This document shows, one piece after another, positions 8,164 through 18,982 of a stretch of 64,000 nt of DNA. The stretch's first letter is position 1. Each line of letters starts with the position of its first letter. Below the pieces are notes generated by a model, which did not search any database, was not told the DNA's origin, and saw nothing but the letters and a program-made list of their open reading frames with translations. The stretch comes from Siphonobacter aquaeclarae (GTDB taxonomy: Bacteria; Bacteroidota; Bacteroidia; Cytophagales; Spirosomataceae). The stretch is taken from assembly GCF_900103285.1 (NCBI RefSeq), contig NZ_FNGS01000004.1, positions 124,001-188,000 of the forward strand, given 5' to 3'. The position numbers and the translations under genes are program-made.

Positions 8164-10302
8164 CTAAAAAAGTAATGCCTCGGGCAGGTCTGCCTCTGTC
8201 ACCTCGAAAAAACGGCGGTGGATGTTGAACGGCTCCTCGTCCTCTTTCCGTGGACATTTGCGATAGGTTCCGTCTTCTTTCAACGTATACGCATTGACGT
8301 TGTCCCGCAGGTTAAAATCCAGTATCTGAATAGCCTGTTGCTGCACCTTCGGGTTGATCAGCAGAAACAGGGATTCGATGCGTTTATCGAAACTCCGGAC
8401 CATCATATCCGCGCTGCCCCCGTAAATCTTCGGCTCGCCGTTGTTGTGGAAATAGAACAGGCGGGTATGCTCCAGCAGGTCTCCGACGATGGAGCGCACG
8501 CTGATGTTTTCCGACAATCCTTCCCGACCCGGCCGCAGGCAGCAAATACCGCGCACGATGAGTTTCACCGGTACGCCGGCCTGCGAGGCCTGGTAGAGTT
8601 CATCGATGATTTCCCGGTCTTCCAGCGAGTTCACTTTCAGGCAGATACCGGCAGGTTTTCCGGCGCGGGCGTTTTCGGCCTCGGCGTGAATCAGCTCGAT
8701 GATGTTATTCCGCATATCTCCCGGCGCCGTAATCAGATTCTGATAGCTGCTCGGCAGGGAGTGCCCGGTAATAACGTTGAAAAACTCTGAAACGTCTCCG
8801 GTATATACTTCATTGGCCGTGAGAAGGCCTACGTCGGTATACAGCTTTGCCGTGTCTTCGTTGTAGTTACCGCTGGAAAGGTGGGCATAACGTTTTACGC
8901 CCTCGCCTTCAGCACGGACGATGAGCAGCAGTTTTGTGTGCGTCTTGAACCGTCCGATACCATAGATGACGAAGCAGCCGGCCTTCTGGAGGCGCTCGGC
9001 TTCGCGGATGTTATTTTCTTCGTCGAAACGGGCTTTTACTTCGAAAAGTACCGCTACGTTTTTTCCGTTTTCCGCCGCTTTGAGCAGCGCCGCCGTCACG
9101 CGGGAGTTTTTGGCTACCCGGTAGATCGTCAGCTTGATACTCAGCACATTCGGATCTTCGGCCGCCTGTTCGAGCATGGTAATAACCGACTCGAAGTTGT
9201 TATACGGGTGGTGCAGGAAGATATCCCGCTCCCGGATGACGCTGAAAATATCCTCGATCGGTCCGCGGGGCATACCCAGCGGCGGTACCGGCGCGGCCAT
9301 CTTCGGCAATTCATCCCGGAATTCGGGGTGCCGGACTACCTGCCACATCGCCGAGAAGTCGATAAACCGGTCGGCATAGAAGACGTTCAGGTCATCGATC
9401 TCCCATTTCTTTTTGAGAACGCTGACGACCCATTCGGAGCAGTTGGCTTCGATGGCCAGTTTAACGACGCGGCCGAGACGGCGGTTCTTGACCTTCTGCC
9501 GGATTTCGTCCACAATGTCATCTTCGACGTCGTCGATATCTTCCACCGAAAAATCACCGTTCCGAATGATACGTAACAAGCTGACATTCAGTATCTCAAT
9601 ATTCCTGTAGAGCTTTTGTACTTCGTGACGGACGATTTCCTCGATCGGCAGGAAGACTACCTCGTCGGGGCGATCCATCACGAAAAACCGCGGCAGGTTT
9701 TGCGGAATCTGAATGAACGACAGCTTTTTTTCCGCCTGGTCTTTCTTCGTGACCATCGGGTTTTTCGTCACGACGGCAAACGTCAGCGCCCTCGGCACCA
9801 GGCTCGGGAAGGTATGCGTCTGATCGTATACCATCGGCGTGAGCATGGGGTAGATTGTGCGGTCGAAGTGGCGGATGGCGGTCGCTTTTTCGTCCTCCGT
9901 GAGGTCGTCCCATTCGGCCAGTCTCAGTTCATGCGACGCGAAAAGCGGCAGCAGGTCCTCCCGGAAGATGCGGTTGCGGTCTTCGTGGAATTTCTGAATG
10001 GACGATAACAATGTCTGCCGGAACGGCCATTCCCGCAAACCGGAATAATCGACACGCTCCTTCTTGTAATCGAGGTAGTTGTAAAGGCTTCCGACGCGGA
10101 TCGAGAAAAATTCATCGAGGTTGGAGGCTGTGATAGCCAGGAACTTCAGACGGTCGAACAGATTACGTTCCGGATCCCGGGCCTGGTCGAGCACGCGTTC
10201 GTTGAAAGCGAGCCAGCTCAGGTCCCGGCTGATATACGGGGACTGTTCGATGGTTGAAGTGACCTTTTCCTGGCTGCGCGCCAGGCGTTTCTGATCTTCC
10301 AT
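8164..10302 (-). CDS. ppk1: Polyphosphate kinase 1
   Basis: A 712-residue enzyme that polymerises ATP gamma-phosphate into polyphosphate, membrane-associated in other bacteria. The PPK1 domain order is intact: N-terminal domain (YISRDLSWLAFNERVL), middle domain, and two phospholipase-D-like C-terminal domains with the phosphorylated His in FKTHTKLLLIVR and the second His in LLEHTRLFYFHN. ATG 10302 is preferred over an in-frame GTG at 10401: the extension would cover a hairpin and begin at about the predicted transcription start. The C-terminal segment after the last strand is a charged extension ending EALLF. Confidence 0.93.
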   Translation of the reverse strand: MEDQKRLARSQEKVTSTIEQSPYISRDLSWLAFNERVLDQARDPERNLFDRLKFLAITASNLDEFFSIRVGSLYNYLDYKKERVDYSGLREWPFRQTLLSSIQKFHEDRNRIFREDLLPLFASHELRLAEWDDLTEDEKATAIRHFDRTIYPMLTPMVYDQTHTFPSLVPRALTFAVVTKNPMVTKKDQAEKKLSFIQIPQNLPRFFVMDRPDEVVFLPIEEIVRHEVQKLYRNIEILNVSLLRIIRNGDFSVEDIDDVEDDIVDEIRQKVKNRRLGRVVKLAIEANCSEWVVSVLKKKWEIDDLNVFYADRFIDFSAMWQVVRHPEFRDELPKMAAPVPPLGMPRGPIEDIFSVIRERDIFLHHPYNNFESVITMLEQAAEDPNVLSIKLTIYRVAKNSRVTAALLKAAENGKNVAVLFEVKARFDEENNIREAERLQKAGCFVIYGIGRFKTHTKLLLIVRAEGEGVKRYAHLSSGNYNEDTAKLYTDVGLLTANEVYTGDVSEFFNVITGHSLPSSYQNLITAPGDMRNNIIELIHAEAENARAGKPAGICLKVNSLEDREIIDELYQASQAGVPVKLIVRGICCLRPGREGLSENISVRSIVGDLLEHTRLFYFHNNGEPKIYGGSADMMVRSFDKRIESLFLLINPKVQQQAIQILDFNLRDNVNAYTLKEDGTYRKCPRKEDEEPFNIHRRFFEVTEADLPEALLF

Positions 10303-10340
10303 GAGGGTACGAAAACGAATCAATCGCCGGAAAAACGACA

Positions 10341-10365
10341 AAAGGCCCGAGGATCGCGAGCCTTT
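10341..10365 (-). terminator. Terminator-like hairpin in the ppk leader
   Basis: AAAGGC/GCCTTT arms around a GC-rich loop, followed on the minus strand by TTTTGTCGTTTTT. It lies 39 bases before the ppk ATG, either ending read-through from the gene upstream or acting as a leader attenuator. The stem is short, so this is tentative. Confidence 0.35.
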
Positions 10366-10405
10366 CGATAAACGATGATAGATAGAGTTTCTTCTGGACA
10401 CAAAA

Positions 10406-10413
10406 CAAACTTA
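10406..10413 (-). promoter_or_regulatory. Possible ppk promoter, -7 element
   Basis: On the minus strand the sequence reads TAAGTTTG, an exact match to the Bacteroidota -7 consensus TAnnTTTG. It lies 104 bases before the ppk ATG. No good -33 TTG is seen at the usual distance, so the call rests on one element. Confidence 0.35.
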
Positions 10414-10469
10414 TTTTATCACGGTGAAATCGTCTGGCTATGTTATGCTTTTGTTAAATACGACGCCTG

Positions 10470-10691
10470 TTAATTGTCCGAAGGTAGCTGAGACTTGATG
10501 GCAGCGTATTCCGAGCTGATGGCGGCCATTTCCTTTACCAGAAAGGTCTGGAGTTCGACGTTGAAAATGGCTTTGTCTTCGTCGGACAGGGAGGCGTACA
10601 GGTCTTTCAGTTCCTGATTAATCTTCGCCCGCTCCGCGTCATCCGCCGCGTTGATGGAGCGGATGTGGTAGGTCTTAAAATTGAATTTCAT
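10470..10691 (-). CDS. Small conserved-looking protein of unknown function (73 aa)
   Basis: A 73-residue soluble, acidic, helix-rich protein (SLSDEDKAIF, FLVKEMAAISSEYAAIKSQL). No family recognised. ATG 10691 is used; an upstream in-frame start at 10727 would begin inside the gyrB terminator hairpin. It follows gyrB on the same strand, after that terminator, and precedes ppk. Confidence 0.65.
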   Translation of the reverse strand: MKFNFKTYHIRSINAADDAERAKINQELKDLYASLSDEDKAIFNVELQTFLVKEMAAISSEYAAIKSQLPSDN

Positions 10692-10708
10692 GACGGGAAT
10701 GGTATGAA

Positions 10709-10737
10709 AAAAGGCGGGTGTCTCCACCCGCCTTTCC
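10709..10737 (-). terminator. Intrinsic terminator after gyrB
   Basis: Arms AGGCGGGTG and CACCCGCCT with a 4-base loop, followed on the minus strand by a run of seven T. It begins 15 bases after the gyrB stop. Confidence 0.85.
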
Positions 10738-10751
10738 CGGCCGGATGCCTG

Positions 10752-12752
<2,001 letters not shown>

Positions 12753-12998
12753 TTACACAAGCCGCGGCCATCGCCTGCAGATCCGAAATAAATTGGGTAA
12801 AAATACAATTTTTTGGGCAGAAACAGGCCTTTTTTTCCAAGAAAATGACAAATTTCTTCGCCTTTTCCGGACCTTTTTCCGGGCTTTGTGGATTTACCCC
12901 CTGAACACCACAACGACAGACCTCCGGTTCTCCGCATACCGGCAGGCAAATAGTTATTTTCCGGTCCGGTTTACCCGGATTTTTACCAGATATCAGCC

Positions 12999-14141
12999 AT
13001 GCTTACCTGTCAAAAACACCTCTTTTCCCTTCCGGACGACGTCCACTACCTCAACGGCGCCAGTATGTCGCCGCTGCCCAAACCGGTAGAGGAAGCCGGT
13101 ATCGCCGGACTGCTCCGCAAGTCCCGCCCGTATGAAATTACTCCGTCGGCTTACTTCGAGGGCGTCGACCGCGTCAAGGCGCTTTTTGCCCGGCTGATCA
13201 ACGGGACGGCCGACCGCGTCGCGGTTATTCCTTCCGTTTCGTATGGCATGGCGGTAGTCGCCCGTAACCTCCGCGCCCACCCCGGCCAGCATATCCTGCT
13301 CATCGAAGGAGAATTTCCATCGGACTACTATGCCTGGGAAGACGTCTGCCGGACGAAAGAACTGACGATCCGCACCATTGCAGATCCCAAACAAAACCGC
13401 GGACCGGAATGGAACCGTCGCATTCTGGAAGCCATCTCCGCTGAAACCGCACTGGTGGTACTCGCGCCGGTAAACTGGTCGGACGGCCTCCTTTTCGACG
13501 TCGCCGCCATCGGAAAACGCTGCCGGGAAACGGATACGCTGTTCGTCCTTGACGGTACCCAGTGCGTCGGCGCCTTCCCGGTAGATATAGCCGCCGCTCA
13601 TGCCGATGCCCTCGTTGTAGCCGGCTACAAGTGGCTCATGAGCGCCTACAGCCTGGGCCTGGCGTGGTACGGCCCGGCGTTCGACGGTGGCGACCCGATC
13701 GAATATTCCTGGATCAACCGGAAAGGCGCGCAGGATTTCCGCCTGCTGATGGACTATACCTCCGAATACCGCGAAGGCGCCAGTCGCTACTCCATGGGCG
13801 AGCAGAGTAATTTTATCCAGATACCTATGCTCGAGGCCGGGCTGCAACTGCTGCTTTCCTGGACGCCAGAGGGCGTGCAATCGTATTGCCATGAGCTGGT
13901 CGGCGCCGAAACAGATACCTGGATATCGTTGGGTTATGAAATAGAAGAAGCCGGACATCGCGCCGCGCACCTGTTCGGACTGAAGCACCCAACCTTATCA
14001 ATGGACCGGCTGCGGGAAGCGCTGGGTCGCCACCGGGTATACATATCCACCCGGGGCACGACCCTGCGCGTAGCTCCCCACGTCTACAACACGCCCGAAG
14101 ACATCCAGGCGCTGACGCAGGCACTGACAGAAGCGATTTGA
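12999..14141 (+). CDS. Class V aminotransferase (PLP-dependent; cysteine-desulfurase/kynureninase-like fold)
   Basis: A 380-residue fold type I PLP enzyme. Key sites are visible: the cofactor Asp in LDGTQ (D185), the Schiff-base lysine in VVAGYKWLMS (K211), and the C-terminal RVAPHVYNTPEDI segment. The YKWL context resembles isopenicillin-N-epimerase/kynureninase-like members more than NifS; the substrate is open. It is divergent from gyrB and convergent with the saccharopine-dehydrogenase-like gene, with a single base between the two stop codons. Confidence 0.87.
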   Translation: MLTCQKHLFSLPDDVHYLNGASMSPLPKPVEEAGIAGLLRKSRPYEITPSAYFEGVDRVKALFARLINGTADRVAVIPSVSYGMAVVARNLRAHPGQHILLIEGEFPSDYYAWEDVCRTKELTIRTIADPKQNRGPEWNRRILEAISAETALVVLAPVNWSDGLLFDVAAIGKRCRETDTLFVLDGTQCVGAFPVDIAAAHADALVVAGYKWLMSAYSLGLAWYGPAFDGGDPIEYSWINRKGAQDFRLLMDYTSEYREGASRYSMGEQSNFIQIPMLEAGLQLLLSWTPEGVQSYCHELVGAETDTWISLGYEIEEAGHRAAHLFGLKHPTLSMDRLREALGRHRVYISTRGTTLRVAPHVYNTPEDIQALTQALTEAI

Positions 14142-14142
14142 A

Positions 14143-15192
14143 TCAGTCCCGGAAGAACGATCCGGTCGGCGTCTGTAAAAAGGCGTCGAGCGGAATTTCT
14201 TCCTGCTTCAGAAAGCCTTTTTGCGGCAATGTTCCTTCGGCTACCATCTCGACGACCGCCGCGATCGACCCCGCTGTTGTCCACGAAATCGCCCGCCATT
14301 CCTTGCCGTTGATGGTACGGGGGTGATAGGCCCGGTAAAACTCCTCCCGCGCAAGGTGGGTATCCTGGTAGCCTTCGACGACGGCATAGACATACACGAC
14401 GTCGTCCCGCACGGGCGGCTTGGCCTCCGTCAGGATTTCCTCGGCCAGTTCGCGGCGGTTTTTGAGGATGAGTTCATACAACAGAAACTTCATCAACCGG
14501 GCGTGACCGGGGTAGCGGATGGTTTTGTAGTTGAGGGTATCGACCTTTCCGGCGAAGGTTTCGCACATGGTTCCGAGGCCGCCGGAAGTACTGAAGGATT
14601 CAAACTCCTGGCCTTCGATGTTGATAACTTCCAGGCCGTCGAGTGCAGGAACCATTTTCCGCTCGCCGTTCTGGATGACTTCGCAATCGTTGAGGTATTC
14701 GTTGATCACACCCGCCGGCGACCAGGTAAAGGAATACCCCAGCAGGCCGTTCGGATAGCGTGGCAGGGCTCCGACGCGCAATTCGATATCCCGGAGGCGG
14801 GTAAACCGTTTGGCCAGATCCGAGCCCACAATCCCGATAAACCCGGGAGCCAGGCCACACTGCGGCGCCATGATACCGGCCGAGGTTTCGGCCATTTCGC
14901 GGATGGCGGCCGTCGTCGGGACGTCTTCCGTCAGGTCAAAATAATGCTTGCCGAAGCGATGAGCCAGGCGTGCAATAGGGAGATTGAGATTATAGGGAAG
15001 ACAGGAAACAACCGTGTCAAATTCCGGAATAAGGCGTTCGAGCAGGCTCAGGTCTGTGACGTCGCCCTGTACTGTTCGGAACGGCAGCGAAGGAGCGGCT
15101 TTGTCGAGGCCGGTGACATCAAACTTATTGGAAAGAAGAATACCGACCAGCGAGCCGACCTTACCCATCCCCACCACGAGTACGTTTTTCAT
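14143..15192 (-). CDS. Saccharopine dehydrogenase family oxidoreductase
   Basis: A 349-residue NAD(P)-binding protein. The Rossmann motif VVGMGKVGSLVG is at residues 6-17; the SDH-type core follows (DTVVSCLPYNLNLPIA, HYFDLTED, CGLAPGF). In this family members are saccharopine dehydrogenases (both kinds) or lysine 6-dehydrogenase; the short length fits the lysine-6-dehydrogenase-like or carboxynorspermidine-type group, but specificity is not decided. Its convergent neighbour is a PLP enzyme, so a shared amino-acid pathway is possible. Confidence 0.85.
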   Translation of the reverse strand: MKNVLVVGMGKVGSLVGILLSNKFDVTGLDKAAPSLPFRTVQGDVTDLSLLERLIPEFDTVVSCLPYNLNLPIARLAHRFGKHYFDLTEDVPTTAAIREMAETSAGIMAPQCGLAPGFIGIVGSDLAKRFTRLRDIELRVGALPRYPNGLLGYSFTWSPAGVINEYLNDCEVIQNGERKMVPALDGLEVINIEGQEFESFSTSGGLGTMCETFAGKVDTLNYKTIRYPGHARLMKFLLYELILKNRRELAEEILTEAKPPVRDDVVYVYAVVEGYQDTHLAREEFYRAYHPRTINGKEWRAISWTTAGSIAAVVEMVAEGTLPQKGFLKQEEIPLDAFLQTPTGSFFRD

Positions 15193-15276
15193 AGGTTTAT
15201 AGCGTTTCGATGAAGAATACTGGCCGGTAATATCCGCGATCGGCAGATGATACGCAACTTTTCTTCTTCGTCTTTG

Positions 15277-15729
15277 CTATAAACTGAGCAGGCGGGTGAC
15301 GGTGTCGCCGTTTTCGGTTTCGTCGAGCGTCCGGTAGCGGCGGCCGAGCACTTCCCAGGCCTTGCGGGCCTGTCGGGAGTCGGACAGGGAGACAATAAAC
15401 GCACCGCCGGGCGCCAGCGCGGATTCAAACCGGTGAAGCAGATCCGGCAATTCGTCCGGAGCTGTCTTATCAAAAATAACCAGGGAAAAAGACTGCTCCG
15501 GAACGTAGGAATCCACTGACTGCCGGACGGTCCGAACCTGTTTGCTGACGTCTCTGTCGCGGAAGGACCGGTCTACCGCCACCCAGTTGCCATAGCTCCG
15601 TTCGGGTACGTCAGACCAGCTCTCCGCCGGTCCCAGCGACAATACCGAACCGCCGGATGCATGGCTCCGGATAAGGCCGGCAACCGCGCCGCCTTTTTTC
15701 TTTCCGAACAAAAACGACAGTAAGCCCAT
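15277..15729 (-). CDS. Unknown protein resembling a degenerate SAM-methyltransferase fold (150 aa)
   Basis: A 150-residue protein with an N-terminal hydrophobic/basic patch (GLLSFLFGKKKGG). The second half looks like the end of a class I methyltransferase: FSLVIFDKTAPDELPDLL, LAPGGAFIVSLSDS, then two short strands. The glycine-rich SAM loop is not obvious (GSVLSLGPAESW is the nearest), so it may be inactive or a related fold. It starts one base after the stop of the next gene upstream, implying coexpression with it. Confidence 0.6.
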   Translation of the reverse strand: MGLLSFLFGKKKGGAVAGLIRSHASGGSVLSLGPAESWSDVPERSYGNWVAVDRSFRDRDVSKQVRTVRQSVDSYVPEQSFSLVIFDKTAPDELPDLLHRFESALAPGGAFIVSLSDSRQARKAWEVLGRRYRTLDETENGDTVTRLLSL

Positions 15730-15730
15730 G

Positions 15731-16132
15731 TCAATCTTCGGGATAGGGAACGAAAATAAAACGGGTAAAATCCGAGTCGATCACAAACAGACAGGCAAAT
15801 TCTGCCGGGTCTTTAAAGTTCTCTTTAAACATCTCCTCGCCGTCTTCTCCGATGATCTCACGCTGGAGAAATTCTTCGAGAAAAGTCGCCGAATAAAACC
15901 ATTCGTTGTGATTCATTTCACCCCGCGCGATGAGTACGGTACCGAGCGTCTGCGGTTCACGGCAGGCCACGAAAATCGGGTATTCCGAAAATCCTCGCCG
16001 GCGGATCTGGTGTGAGGCTTCCTGAATAAACTCGGCTACCTTCACGAAATCAGCCGTGATGATGCCGAGGTATTTCCCGCTCAGCTCAGGCGAGTTCGGG
16101 GCATTGGATAGTGCTTCGGGTTCGTCGATCAT
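15731..16132 (-). CDS. Conserved-looking protein of unknown function (133 aa)
   Basis: A 133-residue acidic soluble protein without signal peptide or membrane segment. It has alternating strand and helix segments (YLGIITADFVKVAEFIQEA, YPIFVACREPQ, LFVIDSDFTRFIFVPYPED). I do not recognise the family. It lies 20 bases downstream of the alanine-dehydrogenase-like gene and one base upstream of the 150-aa gene, so the three probably form one operon. Confidence 0.7.
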   Translation of the reverse strand: MIDEPEALSNAPNSPELSGKYLGIITADFVKVAEFIQEASHQIRRRGFSEYPIFVACREPQTLGTVLIARGEMNHNEWFYSATFLEEFLQREIIGEDGEEMFKENFKDPAEFACLFVIDSDFTRFIFVPYPED

Positions 16133-16152
16133 GACAAAAAAAGTAGGACAGA

Positions 16153-17385
16153 TTACCGCCTGGCGGCCAGGAGTAATCCCAGGTCTTTGTATCTCAGGTT
16201 AAACAGCCGGGCGATGTGCGCATTGGTAATCGACCCGTTGTGACAATAAACGCCTTTCATGAACCACTTGTTGGCGAACATCATTTCCTCGATGCCGCCA
16301 AGGGTACCGGTTTGGAGCAGAAAAGGCGTAAATACGTTGCTCAGCGCGATGGACGCTGTATGTGCGACCCGGCTGGCGATATTCGGCACGCAATAATGAA
16401 TGACGCCGTGCTTGCGGAACATAGGCTGCCGGTGCGTCGTCATCTCGGACGTTTCCACGTTTCCGCCCTGATCGATCGAGACGTCGATGATAACCGAGCT
16501 CGTGCGCATGCGGGTCACCATTTCTTCCGTCACGATCATCGGGCTGCGGCCTTCTTCCCCGCGCATGGCGCCGATAACGACGTCGGCCTGCTGGACGGCA
16601 TCTGCCAGTTGCTCGGTATGAATCACACTGGTATAGATCGGCTGCCCAACGGCATAACGCAGGCGCTGCAGGCGGTACATATCCTTGTCGAACACCTGTA
16701 CCTGCGCCCCGAGCCCGAGGGCCATACGGGCAGCGTATTCGGCTACGGTTCCGGCTCCGACGATCACGACTTTGGTCGGCGGAACACCCGTAATACCTCC
16801 CAGGATAATTCCCTTACCCTGGTGAACGCCGGAAAGGTATTCAGCAGCGATCATCATGACGGTACTGCCGGCGATTTCGCTCATGGTCCGGATAATGGGC
16901 ATAGCGCCGGATTTGTCTTCGATGAATTCGAAGGCAATGGCCGTAACCTGCTTTTCGTTCAGGGCACTGAAGTACTCCTGTGTACGGTTGGGAATGGTCA
17001 GGGCGGAAATCAGGGTACTGCCCCGGCGAAGGTACCGGTATTCGGCCTCGGTGACGGGCTCCACCTTCAGAATCACGTCGGCGGCATAGGCCTCTTCCGG
17101 CGAGTACACGATGCGGGCGCCGGCTTCCCGGTAATCATGATCCGTGAACTGCGCGCCTTCTCCGGCTCCGCTTTCCACGACGATATGGTGTCCGTTCCGT
17201 ACCAGCAGGCGAACCGCTTCGGGCACTAAAGCGATGCGGTTATCCAGAAAAGACACCTCCTTGGGTAATCCGATCTGCAGCGAGTGCCGCTGATTTTTGA
17301 CGGGGGCAAGTTGTTCCTGAGGATACAACAGCGTCTGCTGGGCCAGTGATTCAAAATCGGACTGCTGCACTTGCGGGACACTCAT
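16153..17385 (-). CDS. ald: Alanine dehydrogenase / transhydrogenase-alpha-like oxidoreductase
   Basis: A 410-residue member of the alanine dehydrogenase/PntA superfamily. Visible are the N-terminal GLPKEVSFLDNRIAL motif, the substrate Lys in VILKVEP, the NAD-binding VVIVGAGTVAEYAARMALGLGAQV motif and the DVSIDQGG motif with the catalytic Asp. The usual FTYLHLA segment carrying the active-site His is replaced here by LISALTIPN, so alanine oxidation is not certain. ATG 17385 gives MSVPQVQQ; an upstream in-frame start would add 39 basic residues. Downstream are two unknown genes. Confidence 0.82.
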   Translation of the reverse strand: MSVPQVQQSDFESLAQQTLLYPQEQLAPVKNQRHSLQIGLPKEVSFLDNRIALVPEAVRLLVRNGHHIVVESGAGEGAQFTDHDYREAGARIVYSPEEAYAADVILKVEPVTEAEYRYLRRGSTLISALTIPNRTQEYFSALNEKQVTAIAFEFIEDKSGAMPIIRTMSEIAGSTVMMIAAEYLSGVHQGKGIILGGITGVPPTKVVIVGAGTVAEYAARMALGLGAQVQVFDKDMYRLQRLRYAVGQPIYTSVIHTEQLADAVQQADVVIGAMRGEEGRSPMIVTEEMVTRMRTSSVIIDVSIDQGGNVETSEMTTHRQPMFRKHGVIHYCVPNIASRVAHTASIALSNVFTPFLLQTGTLGGIEEMMFANKWFMKGVYCHNGSITNAHIARLFNLRYKDLGLLLAARR

Positions 17386-17503
17386 GATGAGGTAGTTAAC
17401 TAGGTAACTAAACCTGGTAGTATGCGTTCGGGTGATGTTTGCGCGGGGAATCCAGGTGCCTGATCTCCTGTTTGGGAGCCGGGCGACTGACCTTCCGGAC
17501 ACA

Positions 17504-17511
17504 CAAAGATA
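17504..17511 (-). promoter_or_regulatory. Possible promoter -7 element of the ald operon
   Basis: TATCTTTG on the minus strand matches TAnnTTTG exactly, giving a leader of about 110 bases before the ald ATG. A TTG lies upstream but at 25 bases, longer than the usual 19-21. Confidence 0.35.
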
Positions 17512-17639
17512 GACTTTTACAAGAAACGTGCCTGTCCAACTTTTCCGGGCGAAACAAACTCTATCCGCCGGTTTGGGGTTATCCCGTTGACAGTGTTTAA
17601 CTTGGAAGAAATTCCCGGCAGGGACTTAACCATTTTGCT

Positions 17640-18749
17640 ATGAAGGGATACCGGTTTTCTGAATTTGTTCCGGTCGTGGAACAAGATTCGCAGAAAGCAA
17701 AGTTCGATCAGCTGCTGGATATCTTCAACCAGCTGCTGACGATGACCAGCGGTGATGTCTCCCAGGCTATGGCATGGCTCACTCAGCTGGACAAACAGTA
17801 CAAACTTACCGACGAAAATTACGGCATCGGGGATTTCTTCGACGACCTCAAACAGAAGGGGTATATCACCGAACAGCCGGGCGACGGCGAAGTCGTTCTG
17901 ACACCCAAAGGCGAGCAGTCGATCCGGCGGCAGTCGCTCGACGAAATCTTCGGCAAGCTCAAAAAATCCCGCGCCGGCGGCAACCACCGCACGCCTCATG
18001 TGGGAACGGGCGACGAAGCTACCTCCGACCGCCGGTCCTTTCAGTTTGGTGATTCGCTCGAACAGATCGCGATGACAGAGTCCATCCGGAACGCCCAGAT
18101 CAACAACGGCATAGGTGAATTCCGGATGACTGAAAACGACCTCGAAATCGTTGACACGGAGTACAAGGCCCAGACGAGTACTGTGCTGATGATCGACATC
18201 AGCCACTCCATGATTTTGTACGGAGAAGACCGCATTACACCGGCCAAAAAGGTCGCAATGGCGCTTTCCGAGCTGATCATGACGAAGTATCCGAAGGACA
18301 CGCTCGACATCATCGTCTTCGGTAACGACGCCTGGCAGATTCAGGTCAAGGACCTCCCCTACCTGGAAGTCGGTCCGTATCACACCAATACGGTGGCCGG
18401 ACTGGAACTGGCGATGGACTTGCTGCGACGCCGGAAAAACAAGAACAAGCAGGTCTTCATGATCACCGACGGCAAGCCGACATGCCTGAAAGAAGGCATC
18501 CGGTATTACAAAAACAGCTTCGGGCTGGACCGCAAGATTCTCAACAAAACCCTCACGCTGGCGGCGCAGTGCCGGCGGCTGAAGATTCCGATTACCACGT
18601 TCATGATCGCCCGGGACCCGTATCTCCAGGATTTTGTCCGGAAGTTTACCGAAACCAACAACGGGCGGGCATATTATTCCAGCCTGAAAGGGCTTGGAGA
18701 GTTCATTTTCGAAGATTTTGAACGAAACCGGAAGAAGAATGTGCGGTAA
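17640..18749 (+). CDS. vWA domain protein, partner of the AAA ATPase
   Basis: A 369-residue cytosolic protein without signal peptide or membrane helices. The N-terminal 160 residues are helical; the C-terminal half is a von Willebrand A domain with an intact MIDAS site: DISHS (D186, S188, S190), the Thr in HTNTVAGLEL and Asp in ITDGKP. Such vWA proteins act with MoxR/ChlI-type AAA ATPases, as D and I subunits do in magnesium chelatase. The ATPase gene follows, but two toxin-antitoxin genes lie between. Confidence 0.87.
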   Translation: MKGYRFSEFVPVVEQDSQKAKFDQLLDIFNQLLTMTSGDVSQAMAWLTQLDKQYKLTDENYGIGDFFDDLKQKGYITEQPGDGEVVLTPKGEQSIRRQSLDEIFGKLKKSRAGGNHRTPHVGTGDEATSDRRSFQFGDSLEQIAMTESIRNAQINNGIGEFRMTENDLEIVDTEYKAQTSTVLMIDISHSMILYGEDRITPAKKVAMALSELIMTKYPKDTLDIIVFGNDAWQIQVKDLPYLEVGPYHTNTVAGLELAMDLLRRRKNKNKQVFMITDGKPTCLKEGIRYYKNSFGLDRKILNKTLTLAAQCRRLKIPITTFMIARDPYLQDFVRKFTETNNGRAYYSSLKGLGEFIFEDFERNRKKNVR

Positions 18750-18782
18750 ATCAGACCATCACCTGGCTTATCTACGACTTGT

Positions 18783-18980
18783 ATGACGACGATTCAGCTA
18801 TCAATCGAAGAAGAAAAATTACAGCAACTGGAGTTAAAGGCGGAGGAACAGGGAATTACTGTCGACGCCCTCCTCCAGAAGACCATCTCAAGCCTTCTTG
18901 AGACAGCAGAAGAACGAAAAAAACGCCTGATGAGAGAGGTCGTTGATCAGAATCTGGAGCTTTACAAACGTTTGGCGTAG
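18783..18980 (+). CDS. Antitoxin of a Doc-type toxin-antitoxin pair
   Basis: A 65-residue, strongly charged, helical protein: IQLSIEEEKLQQLELKAEEQG at the start, then a helix ending ERKKRLMREVVDQNLELYKRLA. It lies directly upstream of a Doc-like toxin with a 2-base gap, the usual order for type II antitoxins. The N-terminal strand-helix pattern suggests a ribbon-helix-helix or related DNA-binding start; I identify it by position rather than by family. Confidence 0.72.
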   Translation: MTTIQLSIEEEKLQQLELKAEEQGITVDALLQKTISSLLETAEERKKRLMREVVDQNLELYKRLA

Positions 18981-18982
18981 TC

